DNA of 51,944 nt from Actinomycetes bacterium (GTDB lineage Bacteria > Actinomycetota > Acidimicrobiia > Acidimicrobiales > RAAP-2): contig JAJZAC010000006.1 of assembly GCA_021799615.1 (NCBI GenBank), positions 1-51,944 on the forward strand, given 5' to 3'. The notes beneath the pieces are model-generated. The model saw only the letters and a program-made list of their open reading frames with translations, made no database searches and had not been told where the DNA came from. The first letter of the stretch is position 1; every line of letters begins with the position of its first letter. A program made the position numbers and the translations under genes. This document shows, piece after piece, positions 8,040 to 16,162 of the stretch.

Positions 8040-10166
8040 GTGATCAGCTTCCTGACGGGCAGGCGGACGAAATGGCTGGTGCTCCTGTTCTGGGTGGTCG
8101 TGGGCGGGGTCGCCGGGAGCACGGCGGCCAAGCTCCCCGGCATCGAGAAGAACGACCCGGCCGCGTTCCTGCCGGCGAGCGCACCGTCGACCAAGGTGCA
8201 GGCGCTCCTCCCGCGCTTCGCCGGGGCCCGCGACCAGTTGGCCACCGTCGTCTTCCATCGCCCCGGGGGGCTGGGGAGCACCGACCGGGCGACCATCGCC
8301 GCCGACCGGCAACGGGTCGACGCGTCGCCAGCGCGGGCCGTCGCGCAGCAGCCGGCCCTGCCCACGGCGACCTCGACGGACGGGACCACGGCGTACTTCT
8401 CCGTGCCGATGTCCTCCTCGGCCGACATCAACCAGCTCACCACCGCCGTCGACCACCTCCGTTCCATCGTCGGCGAAGGGGCGGGCGGCCTGGACGTGAA
8501 GGTGACCGGTCAGGCAGCCTCCCTGGTCGACTCCGTGAAGGTGTTCAAGGGGATCGACGGGACCCTCCTGCTGGCTGCCGGCCTTCTGGTGGCCGTCCTG
8601 CTCCTCCTCATCTACCGGAGCCCCTTCCTGTGGCTGCTCCCCCTGGTGGCGGTGGGGTTCGCCTACCAGGCGGCCCAGGGCGCCGTCTACGCGTCCGCCC
8701 TCCACGGCCTCGTCGTGAACGGCCAGAGCGCCGGGATCCTGACCGTCCTCGTGTTCGGGGTCGGCACCGACTACGCGCTGCTCATCGTGGCCCGCTACCG
8801 GGAGGAGCTCCGACGCCACCAGGACCATCACGAGGCCATGGCCGCCGCGTTGCGGCGATCGGGACCGGCCATCGTCGCCTCGGGGAGCACGGTGACGCTG
8901 AGCCTCCTCTGCCTGCTGGCGTCGTCGCTCAACTCGGACAAGGGGCTGGGCCCGGTGTGCGCCATCGGCGTGGTGGTGGCGGTGGTGGCCATGCTGAGCC
9001 TGCTCCCCGCCCTCCTGCTGGCGTTGGGCCGCCGCATCTTCTGGCCCTTCGTCCCCCGCTACTCCGCCGCGGAGGCCGCCGGCGCCTCCGCTCCCGCATC
9101 ACGCCTGTGGGCGGCACTGGGCCGCCTGGTGGCTCGCCGGGACCGCACGGTCTGGATCGGCACGGCCGCCGTCCTCGCCGTGTGCTCGCTCGGCCTGTTC
9201 CACCTCGACACCAACCTGACCAACGCCCAGAGCTTCACCAGCTCGGTCGACTCGGTCGAAGGGCAGGCCATCCTGTCGCAGGACTTCCCGTCGGGGATCA
9301 CCGCCCCGCTCTTCGTGGTGGTGCCGGCGACCGACGCCCGGCAGGCAGCCGCCGCCGCCGCCCGCACGCCGGGCATCGCCCAGGTCCTGCCCGCACAGAC
9401 CAGTGGCGATCTCGCCCTCGTCCCCGCCATCGCCACCGCGGCGGACTCCACACCCCGGGCGGACGCCACGGTGGTGGCGTTGCGCCACACGCTCACCTCG
9501 TCGGTGGGGCCGACGGCGCTGGTCGGCGGGGCGAGCGCCATCGACTACGACGTCCGCCAGGCCACCGTGCGCGACGAGAAGGTCGTGATCCCCATGGTCC
9601 TGGCCGTCGTGCTGGTCATCCTGGCCCTGTTGCTCCGCGCCCTGCTCGGTCCGTTCCTGCTCGTGCTCACCGTGATCCTGTCGTTCCTGGCCGCCCTGGG
9701 CGTGGCGTCCGTGGCCAACACCGCGCTGTTCGGGTTCGCCGCCACCAGCCCGAGCCTGCCCCTCTTCGGCTTCATCTTCCTGGTCGCACTGGGGTGCGAC
9801 TACAACATCTTCCTCATGGCCCGCATCCGAGAAGAGGCCCACCGGATCGGCGCCCGGTCCGGCGTGCTGCGCGGGCTGGAGGCGACCGGCGGCGTCATCA
9901 CGTCGGCGGGGCTCATCCTGGCGGGGACCTTCGCCGTGCTCGGGGTGCTGCCGCTGGTGGTGCTGGCCGAGATCGGGTTCGTCGTCGCCTTCGGGGTCCT
10001 GCTGGACACCTTCGTCGTCCGCACCCTGCTCGTCCCGGCGCTGGCACACGACCTGGGCGACGCCTGGTGGCGGCCAGGGTCGCTGGCGGGACGAGCGCGC
10101 CGCGGGGTCCGGTCCGAACCCCCGGACCAGGCAGCCGCCGGGATCGGCGAGCCCGGGCCCGCCTGA
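8040..10166 (+). CDS. MMPL/RND-family lipid transporter
   Basis: The 708-residue protein has the two-fold repeated RND layout: an N-terminal helix (WLVLLFWVVVGGVAG), a periplasmic loop, a block of helices, a second loop and a second block. The proton-relay Asp-Tyr pairs are visible in GVGTDYALLIVARYREE and LGCDYNIFLMARIREEA. MMPL proteins export lipids or take part in cell-envelope lipid assembly using the proton gradient. The leaderless TAGGAT promoter places the start at GTG 8040, three codons inside the longest frame. It follows the reductase/PlsC operon after 122 bases on the same strand, so export of that operon's lipid is a fair guess. Confidence 0.88.
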   Translation: MISFLTGRRTKWLVLLFWVVVGGVAGSTAAKLPGIEKNDPAAFLPASAPSTKVQALLPRFAGARDQLATVVFHRPGGLGSTDRATIAADRQRVDASPARAVAQQPALPTATSTDGTTAYFSVPMSSSADINQLTTAVDHLRSIVGEGAGGLDVKVTGQAASLVDSVKVFKGIDGTLLLAAGLLVAVLLLLIYRSPFLWLLPLVAVGFAYQAAQGAVYASALHGLVVNGQSAGILTVLVFGVGTDYALLIVARYREELRRHQDHHEAMAAALRRSGPAIVASGSTVTLSLLCLLASSLNSDKGLGPVCAIGVVVAVVAMLSLLPALLLALGRRIFWPFVPRYSAAEAAGASAPASRLWAALGRLVARRDRTVWIGTAAVLAVCSLGLFHLDTNLTNAQSFTSSVDSVEGQAILSQDFPSGITAPLFVVVPATDARQAAAAAARTPGIAQVLPAQTSGDLALVPAIATAADSTPRADATVVALRHTLTSSVGPTALVGGASAIDYDVRQATVRDEKVVIPMVLAVVLVILALLLRALLGPFLLVLTVILSFLAALGVASVANTALFGFAATSPSLPLFGFIFLVALGCDYNIFLMARIREEAHRIGARSGVLRGLEATGGVITSAGLILAGTFAVLGVLPLVVLAEIGFVVAFGVLLDTFVVRTLLVPALAHDLGDAWWRPGSLAGRARRGVRSEPPDQAAAGIGEPGPA

Positions 10167-10188
10167 CCGCGCCGACGCCCGCGCCAGG

Positions 10189-10944
10189 TCAGCGCCGGGG
10201 CGCCGCCGCCAGGCGCTCGGCCCGCAGTGCCTGTTCCTCGCCGTCGTCGAGCGGATCGAGGGACACGTCCCCACCGGTCGCCCACCCGAGGAGGAGGTCG
10301 GCCAGCGCCGGGTTGCGAGCCAGCACGGGGCCGTGCAGGTAGGTCCCGAGGACCCGTCCCGACCACGCTCCCTCCGTCGCCGGACCCCCGCCGGGCCCGT
10401 CACCGTTCCCGATCCCCGAGCGCACCCGAGCGAGCACGGCGGACCCGGCACCCACCGTGGTGCGGCCGCCGTGGTTCTCGAAGCCGGTGAGGGTCGGCAG
10501 GAGCTCGCCGGTGGCGGTGCGGGGCGAGCCGGGACCGGGATCGGCGACGACCTCGCCCACGGCCCGGCGACCGGTGCCCTTCACGGTGACGGCGTCCAGC
10601 AGGCCGAGGCCCTCCACCGCCTGCCCGCCGGCGTCGGGGAACCGGCGCCCGACCAGCTGGTAGCCGGCGCACACGGCCAGGACGGCGGCGCCGTCGGCCA
10701 CCGCGGCCGGGAGCGTGCCGTCGTCGACCAGGCATCGGGCGGCCCGCACCTGGGGGCCGTCCTCGCCGCCGCCGATGCAGTAGAGGTCGGCCCGGGGCAG
10801 GGGCTCGGCCGACGGGGCGTGGACGAGGTCCACGTCGATGCCCCGCCACGCCGCCCGCTTCGCCAGGATGGTGCCGTTGCCGCCGTCGCCGTAGGTGCCG
10901 AGGAGGTCGGGGTAGACGACGGCCACGGTCAGACGGCGGGTCAC
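10189..10944 (-). CDS. gatD: Lipid II isoglutaminyl synthase, glutaminase subunit
   Basis: The 251-residue protein is a class I glutamine amidotransferase of the cobyric-acid-synthase type. The nucleophile is C92 in LAVCAGYQLVG, and the catalytic His is in TYLHGPVLARNP. GatD releases ammonia from glutamine and passes it to MurT, which amidates D-Glu of the lipid II stem to D-isoglutamine. It overlaps the murT stop by GTGA, matching the usual murT-gatD arrangement and obligate complex. The start is GTG 10944. Confidence 0.92.
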   Translation of the reverse strand: MTRRLTVAVVYPDLLGTYGDGGNGTILAKRAAWRGIDVDLVHAPSAEPLPRADLYCIGGGEDGPQVRAARCLVDDGTLPAAVADGAAVLAVCAGYQLVGRRFPDAGGQAVEGLGLLDAVTVKGTGRRAVGEVVADPGPGSPRTATGELLPTLTGFENHGGRTTVGAGSAVLARVRSGIGNGDGPGGGPATEGAWSGRVLGTYLHGPVLARNPALADLLLGWATGGDVSLDPLDDGEEQALRAERLAAAPRR

Positions 10945-12227
10945 CGGTGTCCCCGCAGGTCGCTGAACGCCGTGTAATTGGCGATGACGTCGACGGCCGC
11001 CCCCGAACCGCCGGCCCGGTGGAGGGCGACGGGCGGGGACGGCTCGGTCACGTGGTCGACCTCGGCGTAGCGGAGGCGCACGGCCAGGTCGCGGCACCGG
11101 TCCCCCGTCGCCACCACGACCCGGCCCGCCAGGCGTTCGAACGGGACGTCCCACAGCCAGCTGGGATCGGCACCATCGGCGGTGCGGGCGTTCACCGCCA
11201 GCACCAGCGGCCGGTCGGCACGGCCGGCAGCGACCTCTTCGTCGAGGAGGTCGAGGATGGCCGTCCATCCGGCCGGGTTCTTGGCCAGCATCAAACGGGC
11301 CGCCACGCCGCCCCGGTCCACCACCGAGAACCTCCCGGCCACCTCGACGACGGTGGCGATCCGCGCCAGGGCCTCGCCCAGGGTCGGGGGGCCGACACCC
11401 CCGACCGGTGCGCTGGCGGCGGCGGCCACCGCCGCCATCAGCGCATTGGCCCGGTTGAAACGTCCGGGCAGGGCCACGGTCAACGCCACGTTCCCGCCGT
11501 CGGCCATCCGGGCCCCGTCGCCGGCCAGCTCGATCTCCACCTCGGGTCGGGCGAGGTCGCAGGTGTCGCACGCCCAGCCGCCGCCGCCGGTGCGGATCCG
11601 GCCACCGCACGCCGGGCAGCCGACGGCGTCGGCGCCCCACACCAGGCCCGCCCCCACCCAGTGGACGGCCGGCGCCGGCGCGGCGGCGTACGTGACGAGC
11701 GGGTCGTCGGCGTTGGCCACCACCGCGGTCGCCGGCCCCACCCCGGCCAGCGCCGCGCGCCAACCGGCCGCCACCATCCGCACCTCGGCGACGCGGTCGA
11801 GCTGGTCCCGCGACAGGTTGAGGAGGACGACGACGTCGGGGGACGTCTCCGCCACCAGCCGGGCCAGGTACCCCTCGTCCACCTCCAGTACGGCCCGACG
11901 CGCCTGCGGTGCCGCCACCAGGGCGGCCACGTGCCCCGCCGGCATGTTCGCACCGGTGGTGTTGCAGGCGACGGGGGCCGCCGGCCCGGGCGGCGTGAGG
12001 GCCCGGGCCAGCAGGCTGGTGGTCGTGGTCTTGCCGTTGGTCCCCGACACGAGGGCCACGCGGCGGCCGGCGGCCAGACGACCGAGCAGCCCGGGGTCGA
12101 CGGCCAGACCTGCCCGGCCCCCCGCCACGGTGCCGCTCCCCCGCCCGAGGCGACGCGACGTCTCGTTGGCCAGCCGGACGGCCGACACCGCCAGCTGGGA
12201 GCGCCAGCCCAGGGCGACGCCGCTCAC
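10941..12227 (-). CDS. murT: Lipid II isoglutaminyl synthase, Mur-ligase-like subunit
   Basis: The 428-residue Mur-ligase-like protein has the ATP loop SGTNGKTTTT (residues 61-70) and NLSRDQLDR. Its four-cysteine zinc ribbon (C204, C207, C220, C223) inserted in the central domain is the hallmark of MurT. It ends with the DUF1727-type C-terminal domain. With GatD it amidates the alpha-carboxyl of D-Glu in peptidoglycan precursor on the inner face of the membrane. It overlaps genes on both sides by 4 bases, including the HAD-PlsC gene upstream, which is less expected. Confidence 0.93.
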   Translation of the reverse strand: MSGVALGWRSQLAVSAVRLANETSRRLGRGSGTVAGGRAGLAVDPGLLGRLAAGRRVALVSGTNGKTTTTSLLARALTPPGPAAPVACNTTGANMPAGHVAALVAAPQARRAVLEVDEGYLARLVAETSPDVVVLLNLSRDQLDRVAEVRMVAAGWRAALAGVGPATAVVANADDPLVTYAAAPAPAVHWVGAGLVWGADAVGCPACGGRIRTGGGGWACDTCDLARPEVEIELAGDGARMADGGNVALTVALPGRFNRANALMAAVAAAASAPVGGVGPPTLGEALARIATVVEVAGRFSVVDRGGVAARLMLAKNPAGWTAILDLLDEEVAAGRADRPLVLAVNARTADGADPSWLWDVPFERLAGRVVVATGDRCRDLAVRLRYAEVDHVTEPSPPVALHRAGGSGAAVDVIANYTAFSDLRGHR

Positions 12228-13603
12228 GCCGGCGGCAGCGTGCGAGCCAGCTCGTCGGCGGTGGGCCGGTGCCGGCGGCGGGCCTCGGGTGGCAGGAGCT
12301 CCACGATCCGCTCCATGAGGGCGGCGGTCTCCGACACGGCATCGTCCCCCGCCACCTCGAACGGCCGGCCAACCCGGACCCGGACCGTGGGCGGATGGGT
12401 GACGGCGGTCACGTCGGGGAGCCGGGAGGAACGCGGCCACACCTGCTCCGTGCCCCACACCCCCACCGGGACCACCGGCGCTCCCGTGCGGCGGGCCAGC
12501 CGGGCCGCCCCGGTCCGCCCCACCAGCACCGGGTCGAAGAACGCCTCGCCCCGGGGGATCGTCCCCTGGGGGAGCACGATGACGACCTCGCCCGCCCGCA
12601 GCGCCGACTCGGCCTCGGCCATCGAACGGCCCGGGTCCGTCTCGCGGTCGACGGGGATGCCGCCGAGCGCGGTGGCCAGGGAGCCGATGATGGGTGCGTC
12701 GAACAGCTCCCGCTTGCCGAGGAAGCGGACGGGTCGGCGGAGGCGGGCAGCCACCAGCCCGATGGCGGCAACGTCGAAGTAGCTGCGGTGGTTGGCCACC
12801 ACCACCACCGGCCCCGACGCCGGCACGTGCTCGACGCCGTCGATGTCGAAGCGCGCGTACGGGAAGGCCTCGGGCCGGAAGAACACCCGGGCCAGGTGGT
12901 AGGGCTCCCATCCCAGGATGGACGGCACCCCCGGCGGGCGGTCCCAGTACTCGAGCGGCCACCGGCGGACCACCGACACCGCGGCCAGCCGGGCATCGGC
13001 GTTCAGGGGATGGGGATGCCCGACCGCGGTGAGCAGCGGCAGGTCGTAGATGCTGTCGGAGTAGGCGTGGGAGGCAGCCAGGTCGACGCCGTGCTCGGCC
13101 GCCCAGGCGCCCACCGCGGCTCGCTTGCCCGGCCCCCAGGCGAAGCGGCCCTCGATCCGGCCCGTGTACCTGCCGTCGCGCACCTGGTAACGGGTGGCCA
13201 CGACGTCGTCGAAACCCAGGGCACCGGCCAGCGGGCGGACCATGTCCTCGGGCGACGTGGTGGCGAGCACCAGCCGGCGGTCCTGCTTGCGGTGCTCGGC
13301 GAGGGCCTCGGGAGCGAAGGGCTGGACCAGGGGCAGCAACCCGTCGACCGCCCGCTCGCCGGCGGCCCGCGTGGCGGCGGCGTCGTTGCCCCGCATGGCC
13401 GCCGCGGTCGCCCGGGCCACCCCCATGAACAGGGCCGTCTCGCCGAACCGTTCGTAGAGGGAGTAGAGGGCGCCCTCACCGGGCAGGTGGCGCCCGTGGG
13501 GCACCACACCCTCGTCCTCGAGGGCGCGATGGAGGACGGGCCCGCTCGCCGAGCGCAGGAGGGTCCGGTCCAGGTCCACGAAGACGGCGCCACCGACACG
13601 CAT
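12224..13603 (-). CDS. HAD-IB hydrolase fused to 1-acylglycerol-phosphate acyltransferase
   Basis: The 459-residue protein has an N-terminal HAD-IB domain with FVDLDRTLL (D10, D12), ATTSPED and AYSDSIYDLPLL. A PlsC domain follows from about residue 255, with NHRSYFD (NHx4D) and VLPQGTIPRG in place of FPEGTRS. This two-domain layout is known in actinobacteria, including mycobacterial PlsC-like proteins. It should acylate lysophosphatidate at the membrane; the HAD part may dephosphorylate a lipid or metabolite. The start ATG 13603 has TACCGT 6 bases upstream, so it heads a leaderless operon with murT and gatD, all joined by 4-base overlaps. Confidence 0.85.
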   Translation of the reverse strand: MRVGGAVFVDLDRTLLRSASGPVLHRALEDEGVVPHGRHLPGEGALYSLYERFGETALFMGVARATAAAMRGNDAAATRAAGERAVDGLLPLVQPFAPEALAEHRKQDRRLVLATTSPEDMVRPLAGALGFDDVVATRYQVRDGRYTGRIEGRFAWGPGKRAAVGAWAAEHGVDLAASHAYSDSIYDLPLLTAVGHPHPLNADARLAAVSVVRRWPLEYWDRPPGVPSILGWEPYHLARVFFRPEAFPYARFDIDGVEHVPASGPVVVVANHRSYFDVAAIGLVAARLRRPVRFLGKRELFDAPIIGSLATALGGIPVDRETDPGRSMAEAESALRAGEVVIVLPQGTIPRGEAFFDPVLVGRTGAARLARRTGAPVVPVGVWGTEQVWPRSSRLPDVTAVTHPPTVRVRVGRPFEVAGDDAVSETAALMERIVELLPPEARRRHRPTADELARTLPPA

Positions 13604-13609
13604 GGGCCC

Positions 13610-13615
13610 ACGGTA
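13610..13615 (-). promoter_or_regulatory. -10 element TACCGT, leaderless promoter
   Basis: On the minus strand TACCGT is followed by 6 bases and the ATG at 13603. It drives the HAD-PlsC/murT/gatD operon. Confidence 0.5.
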
Positions 13616-13728
13616 CAGGCAGCGCGGCAGGCGGGACGACCGCCACCGCCCGCCAACCGCCACCGGCCCCGTTCCGGCCCGGCGGGCAACGGAACGACGG
13701 GGCACGGGAGTACCGACCCCCAGACGCG

Positions 13729-13765
13729 GTGAAGGGACCGTCGGGGGGGAGGACGGTCCCTTCAC
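13729..13765. repeat. Perfect 14-bp inverted repeat (hairpin)
   Basis: GTGAAGGGACCGTC (13729-13742) and GACGGTCCCTTCAC (13752-13765) are exact reverse complements with a 9-base G-rich loop. It does not follow a gene on either strand, so it is not an ordinary terminator for a visible gene. Confidence 0.6.
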
Positions 13766-13858
13766 ACTGACTCGACAGGAAACGGAGGGGGGGTTCCTGA
13801 TCCCTGTGGTCTGAGACCAGTATGCGGTACCGGCCGCCATCGGTCAAACAGGTATTTT

Positions 13859-13874
13859 CGATAGCTGCTATCGT
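13859..13874 (+). promoter_or_regulatory. LysR control site: inverted repeat overlapping -10
   Basis: CGATAG-CTG-CTATCG (13859-13873) is an inverted repeat with an AT-rich core typical of LysR-type binding sites. TATCGT (13869-13874) overlaps its right arm and is a -10 placed 8 bases before the ATG at 13883. Autoregulation of the LysR gene is the likely role. Confidence 0.5.
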
Positions 13875-13882
13875 TATTTCCG

Positions 13883-14806
13883 ATGGAACTCCGCCACCTG
13901 CAGGCCCTGGTCGCCATCACCGACCACGGCACCTTCTCGGCCGCCGCCGACCACCTGGGAACGGTCCAGTCCAACGTGTCCGCCCACGTGGCGCGGTTGG
14001 AGCGGGAGCTCGGCGTCCCCCTCATCGACCGGGCGACCGGCCACCTGACCGAGGAGGGTCACGTGGTGGTGGCCCGGGGGCGTCGGGTGCTGGCCGAGCT
14101 CGACGCCCTGGTGGCGGATGTCGCCGCCTGTCGCGACGAGGTCACGGGCACCGTCCGCGTGGGGGTGATCGGGACCACCGGGCGGTGGCTGGTGCCCGAG
14201 CTGCTGGCCGTGGTGGGCCACCGGCATCCCAACCTCCGCCTGGTGGTGGTCGAGGGGACCACGACCGGGCTCGAGCCCCAGCTGGCCAACGGGCAGCTCG
14301 ACCTGGCCGTGCTCAACCTCCCCCTGCCCAGCCGTGACCTGGTGGCGACCCAGTTGTTCACCGAGGACCTGGTCCTGGTGGTGCCGGTCGACCACCCGCT
14401 CACCTCCCGGTCCCTCCCCCTGCCCCTCGGCATCTTGAGCGAGCTCCCCCTCCTGCTCCCCCTGCCCGGCACGACCTTCCGCGACGAGCTCGACGCCGCG
14501 GTGCGGCCTGCGGGTATCACCCTGTCGCCGGTGGCCGAGATCGACGGCCTCCGCCTGATCGCTTCCCTCACCTTCGAAGGTCACGGGCCCGCCGTGCTGC
14601 CGGCCACCGCCATCCCGGCCAGCATGCGGGACCGCTTCCGCCCCCTGGCGGTCGAGGGCCTCCCACCCCGTCGGGTGGGCGTGGCGCTGCGGAGCCGCGG
14701 CCTCCCGTCGGCGCCGACCCGGGCGCTCCTCGAGCTGCTCCAGTCGGTGGTGCAGGACGCCGACGACCTGCCGGCCGGCCTCCACGCCGCGGTGGACCGT
14801 CGCTGA
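13883..14806 (+). CDS. LysR-family transcriptional regulator
   Basis: The 307-residue protein opens directly with the LysR winged helix: MELRHLQALVAITDHGTFS, then AADHLG and QSNVSAHVARLERELG (residues 1-60). A two-lobed periplasmic-binding-like effector domain follows from about residue 90 (TVRVGVIGTTGRWLVPELL). Its likely targets are itself, the divergent HAD-PlsC/murT/gatD operon or the lipoprotein hydrolase downstream; the sequence shows only the operator-like repeat next to its own start. The effector is unknown. Confidence 0.9.
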   Translation: MELRHLQALVAITDHGTFSAAADHLGTVQSNVSAHVARLERELGVPLIDRATGHLTEEGHVVVARGRRVLAELDALVADVAACRDEVTGTVRVGVIGTTGRWLVPELLAVVGHRHPNLRLVVVEGTTTGLEPQLANGQLDLAVLNLPLPSRDLVATQLFTEDLVLVVPVDHPLTSRSLPLPLGILSELPLLLPLPGTTFRDELDAAVRPAGITLSPVAEIDGLRLIASLTFEGHGPAVLPATAIPASMRDRFRPLAVEGLPPRRVGVALRSRGLPSAPTRALLELLQSVVQDADDLPAGLHAAVDRR

Positions 14807-14869
14807 TCCTGCGATCTGGTCGCCTCCTCTCGGCGCCGTGGCATCCGGGTGGTGCACTGCGGGCAGCGC

Positions 14870-14875
14870 TAGCCT
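14870..14875 (+). promoter_or_regulatory. -10 element TAGCCT, leaderless promoter
   Basis: TAGCCT is followed by 8 bases and the ATG at 14884. No Shine-Dalgarno is present. Confidence 0.5.
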
Positions 14876-14883
14876 CACCAGGC

Positions 14884-16131
14884 ATGGCGATCCCCCGACG
14901 ACGCGGCGGCAGGACGGTCCCCGGCGCACGCCGGCGCGGCACCGGGCGACACCGGGCGGTCGGCGTCGCCGCGGCACTGGCCATCCTCACCCTCACCGCC
15001 GCCTGCTCCTCGGGGTCGACGTCCCCGGCCGGTTCGGGGGTGCGCTCGACCGGCAACCCCGACACCCAGCTCGCCATCCCCGGGCCGTACGCGGCGGGCA
15101 CGGCCCGGTTCGTCATGCCCGACGGCGACGGCGTCCAGGTCTGGTACCCGGTCGACCGGTCGGCCACCGCCGGCAAGTCCACCTACACCTACCAGCTCCG
15201 CAGCTGGGTACCGGCCTCGCTGACGGAGAACAAGCTGCTGGCCAGCCTGCCGGACTCGGTGCCCACCACCGCCTACCTGAACCTCCCGGCCGCCACCGAC
15301 GCCGCCGCCAGCGGTGACCCCAGCCACCGGTTCCCCGTGGTCCTCTTCAGCCACGGGTTCGGCTCATACCCCGAGCAGTCGTCGTTCCTCACCGACCACC
15401 TTGCCACCTGGGGCTTCGTCGTCGCCGCGCCCGACCACCGGTCGCGCGACCTGGCGGCCGTCCTGACCGGCACCGTCGCCGCCCACGTCGGCACGCCGTC
15501 GACGACGGCACCCGACGTGGAGGACCTGCGGACGGCACTCGCCTTCCTGCGGGCCCAGGACGCCGAGGCCGGCTCGCTCCTCTACCACCGGCTCGACTTC
15601 ACCCGGATCGGTGTGGTCGGCCACTCGGCCGGCGGCGGCGCCGCCATCACCCTGGCCGGCGACAGCGATATCCGCACCTACGTGGCCCTGGCGCCCGCCC
15701 CCGGCGTCCCCCCCACGACGTCGAAGCCCGGTCTCGTCATGTTCGGCTCGGCCGACGCCATCGTCCCGCCCAGCTCGGTGCGCTCGACCTTCGCGTCCCT
15801 GCCGTCGCCCAAGCGCGAGATCGTGATCGACGGCGCCGGTCACAACGTGTTCGACGACATCTGCGAGATCCACACCGGCTCCCAGCGCCTGGTCGACATC
15901 CTCCACAAGCTCCCGAGCTCGGCAGGGCCGGTCGGCGCCTTCTCCACCCTGGCCACCGACGGATGCTTCCCGCCCGACGTGAGCCCGCCCCTGGCATGGC
16001 CGCTCATCGACCAGGCCACCACCGCCCAGCTCCGCTACGGTCTCGGGATCGACACCGGCCCGGTCGGGCTCGGCAACGGGCTCGACCACGCCTTCCGGGG
16101 TGTGACCGCCGCCGTCACCTCCGTCGGGTAG
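14884..16131 (+). CDS. Secreted lipoprotein alpha/beta hydrolase
   Basis: The 415-residue protein has a basic N-terminus with several RR pairs, a hydrophobic stretch and a lipobox LTAAC at about residue 37-41, so it is probably a lipoprotein on the outer face of the membrane. The catalytic part resembles platelet-activating-factor acetylhydrolase/cutinase-like hydrolases: LFSHGFGSYPEQ oxyanion loop, nucleophile in GVVGHSAGGGAA, and an acid and His near DGAGHNVFDD. A Ser/Thr/Gly spacer links the lipid anchor to the domain. It probably cleaves ester substrates outside the cell; the substrate is unknown. The gene is monocistronic. Confidence 0.83.
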   Translation: MAIPRRRGGRTVPGARRRGTGRHRAVGVAAALAILTLTAACSSGSTSPAGSGVRSTGNPDTQLAIPGPYAAGTARFVMPDGDGVQVWYPVDRSATAGKSTYTYQLRSWVPASLTENKLLASLPDSVPTTAYLNLPAATDAAASGDPSHRFPVVLFSHGFGSYPEQSSFLTDHLATWGFVVAAPDHRSRDLAAVLTGTVAAHVGTPSTTAPDVEDLRTALAFLRAQDAEAGSLLYHRLDFTRIGVVGHSAGGGAAITLAGDSDIRTYVALAPAPGVPPTTSKPGLVMFGSADAIVPPSSVRSTFASLPSPKREIVIDGAGHNVFDDICEIHTGSQRLVDILHKLPSSAGPVGAFSTLATDGCFPPDVSPPLAWPLIDQATTAQLRYGLGIDTGPVGLGNGLDHAFRGVTAAVTSVG

Positions 16132-16162
16132 CCGGCCCGGCACCGCCCGCCCGCCTCGGCGT

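Larger units (their letters stand above)
13604..13882. other. Divergent intergenic region with strong hairpin and promoters
   Basis: The 279 bases between the HAD-PlsC gene (minus) and LysR (plus) contain no convincing gene. They hold the minus-strand TACCGT -10 at 13610-13615, a perfect 14-bp inverted repeat at 13729-13765, a small GGTC-TGA-GACC repeat at 13808-13818, and the LysR control site at 13859-13874. The unexplained middle part could hold a small RNA or a control element. Confidence 0.5.

Noticed and set aside
10947-12782. Long plus-strand open frame antisense to murT and HAD-PlsC
   Set aside because: Low-complexity Arg/Gly/His-rich product and no start signal; murT and HAD-PlsC on the other strand are certain.
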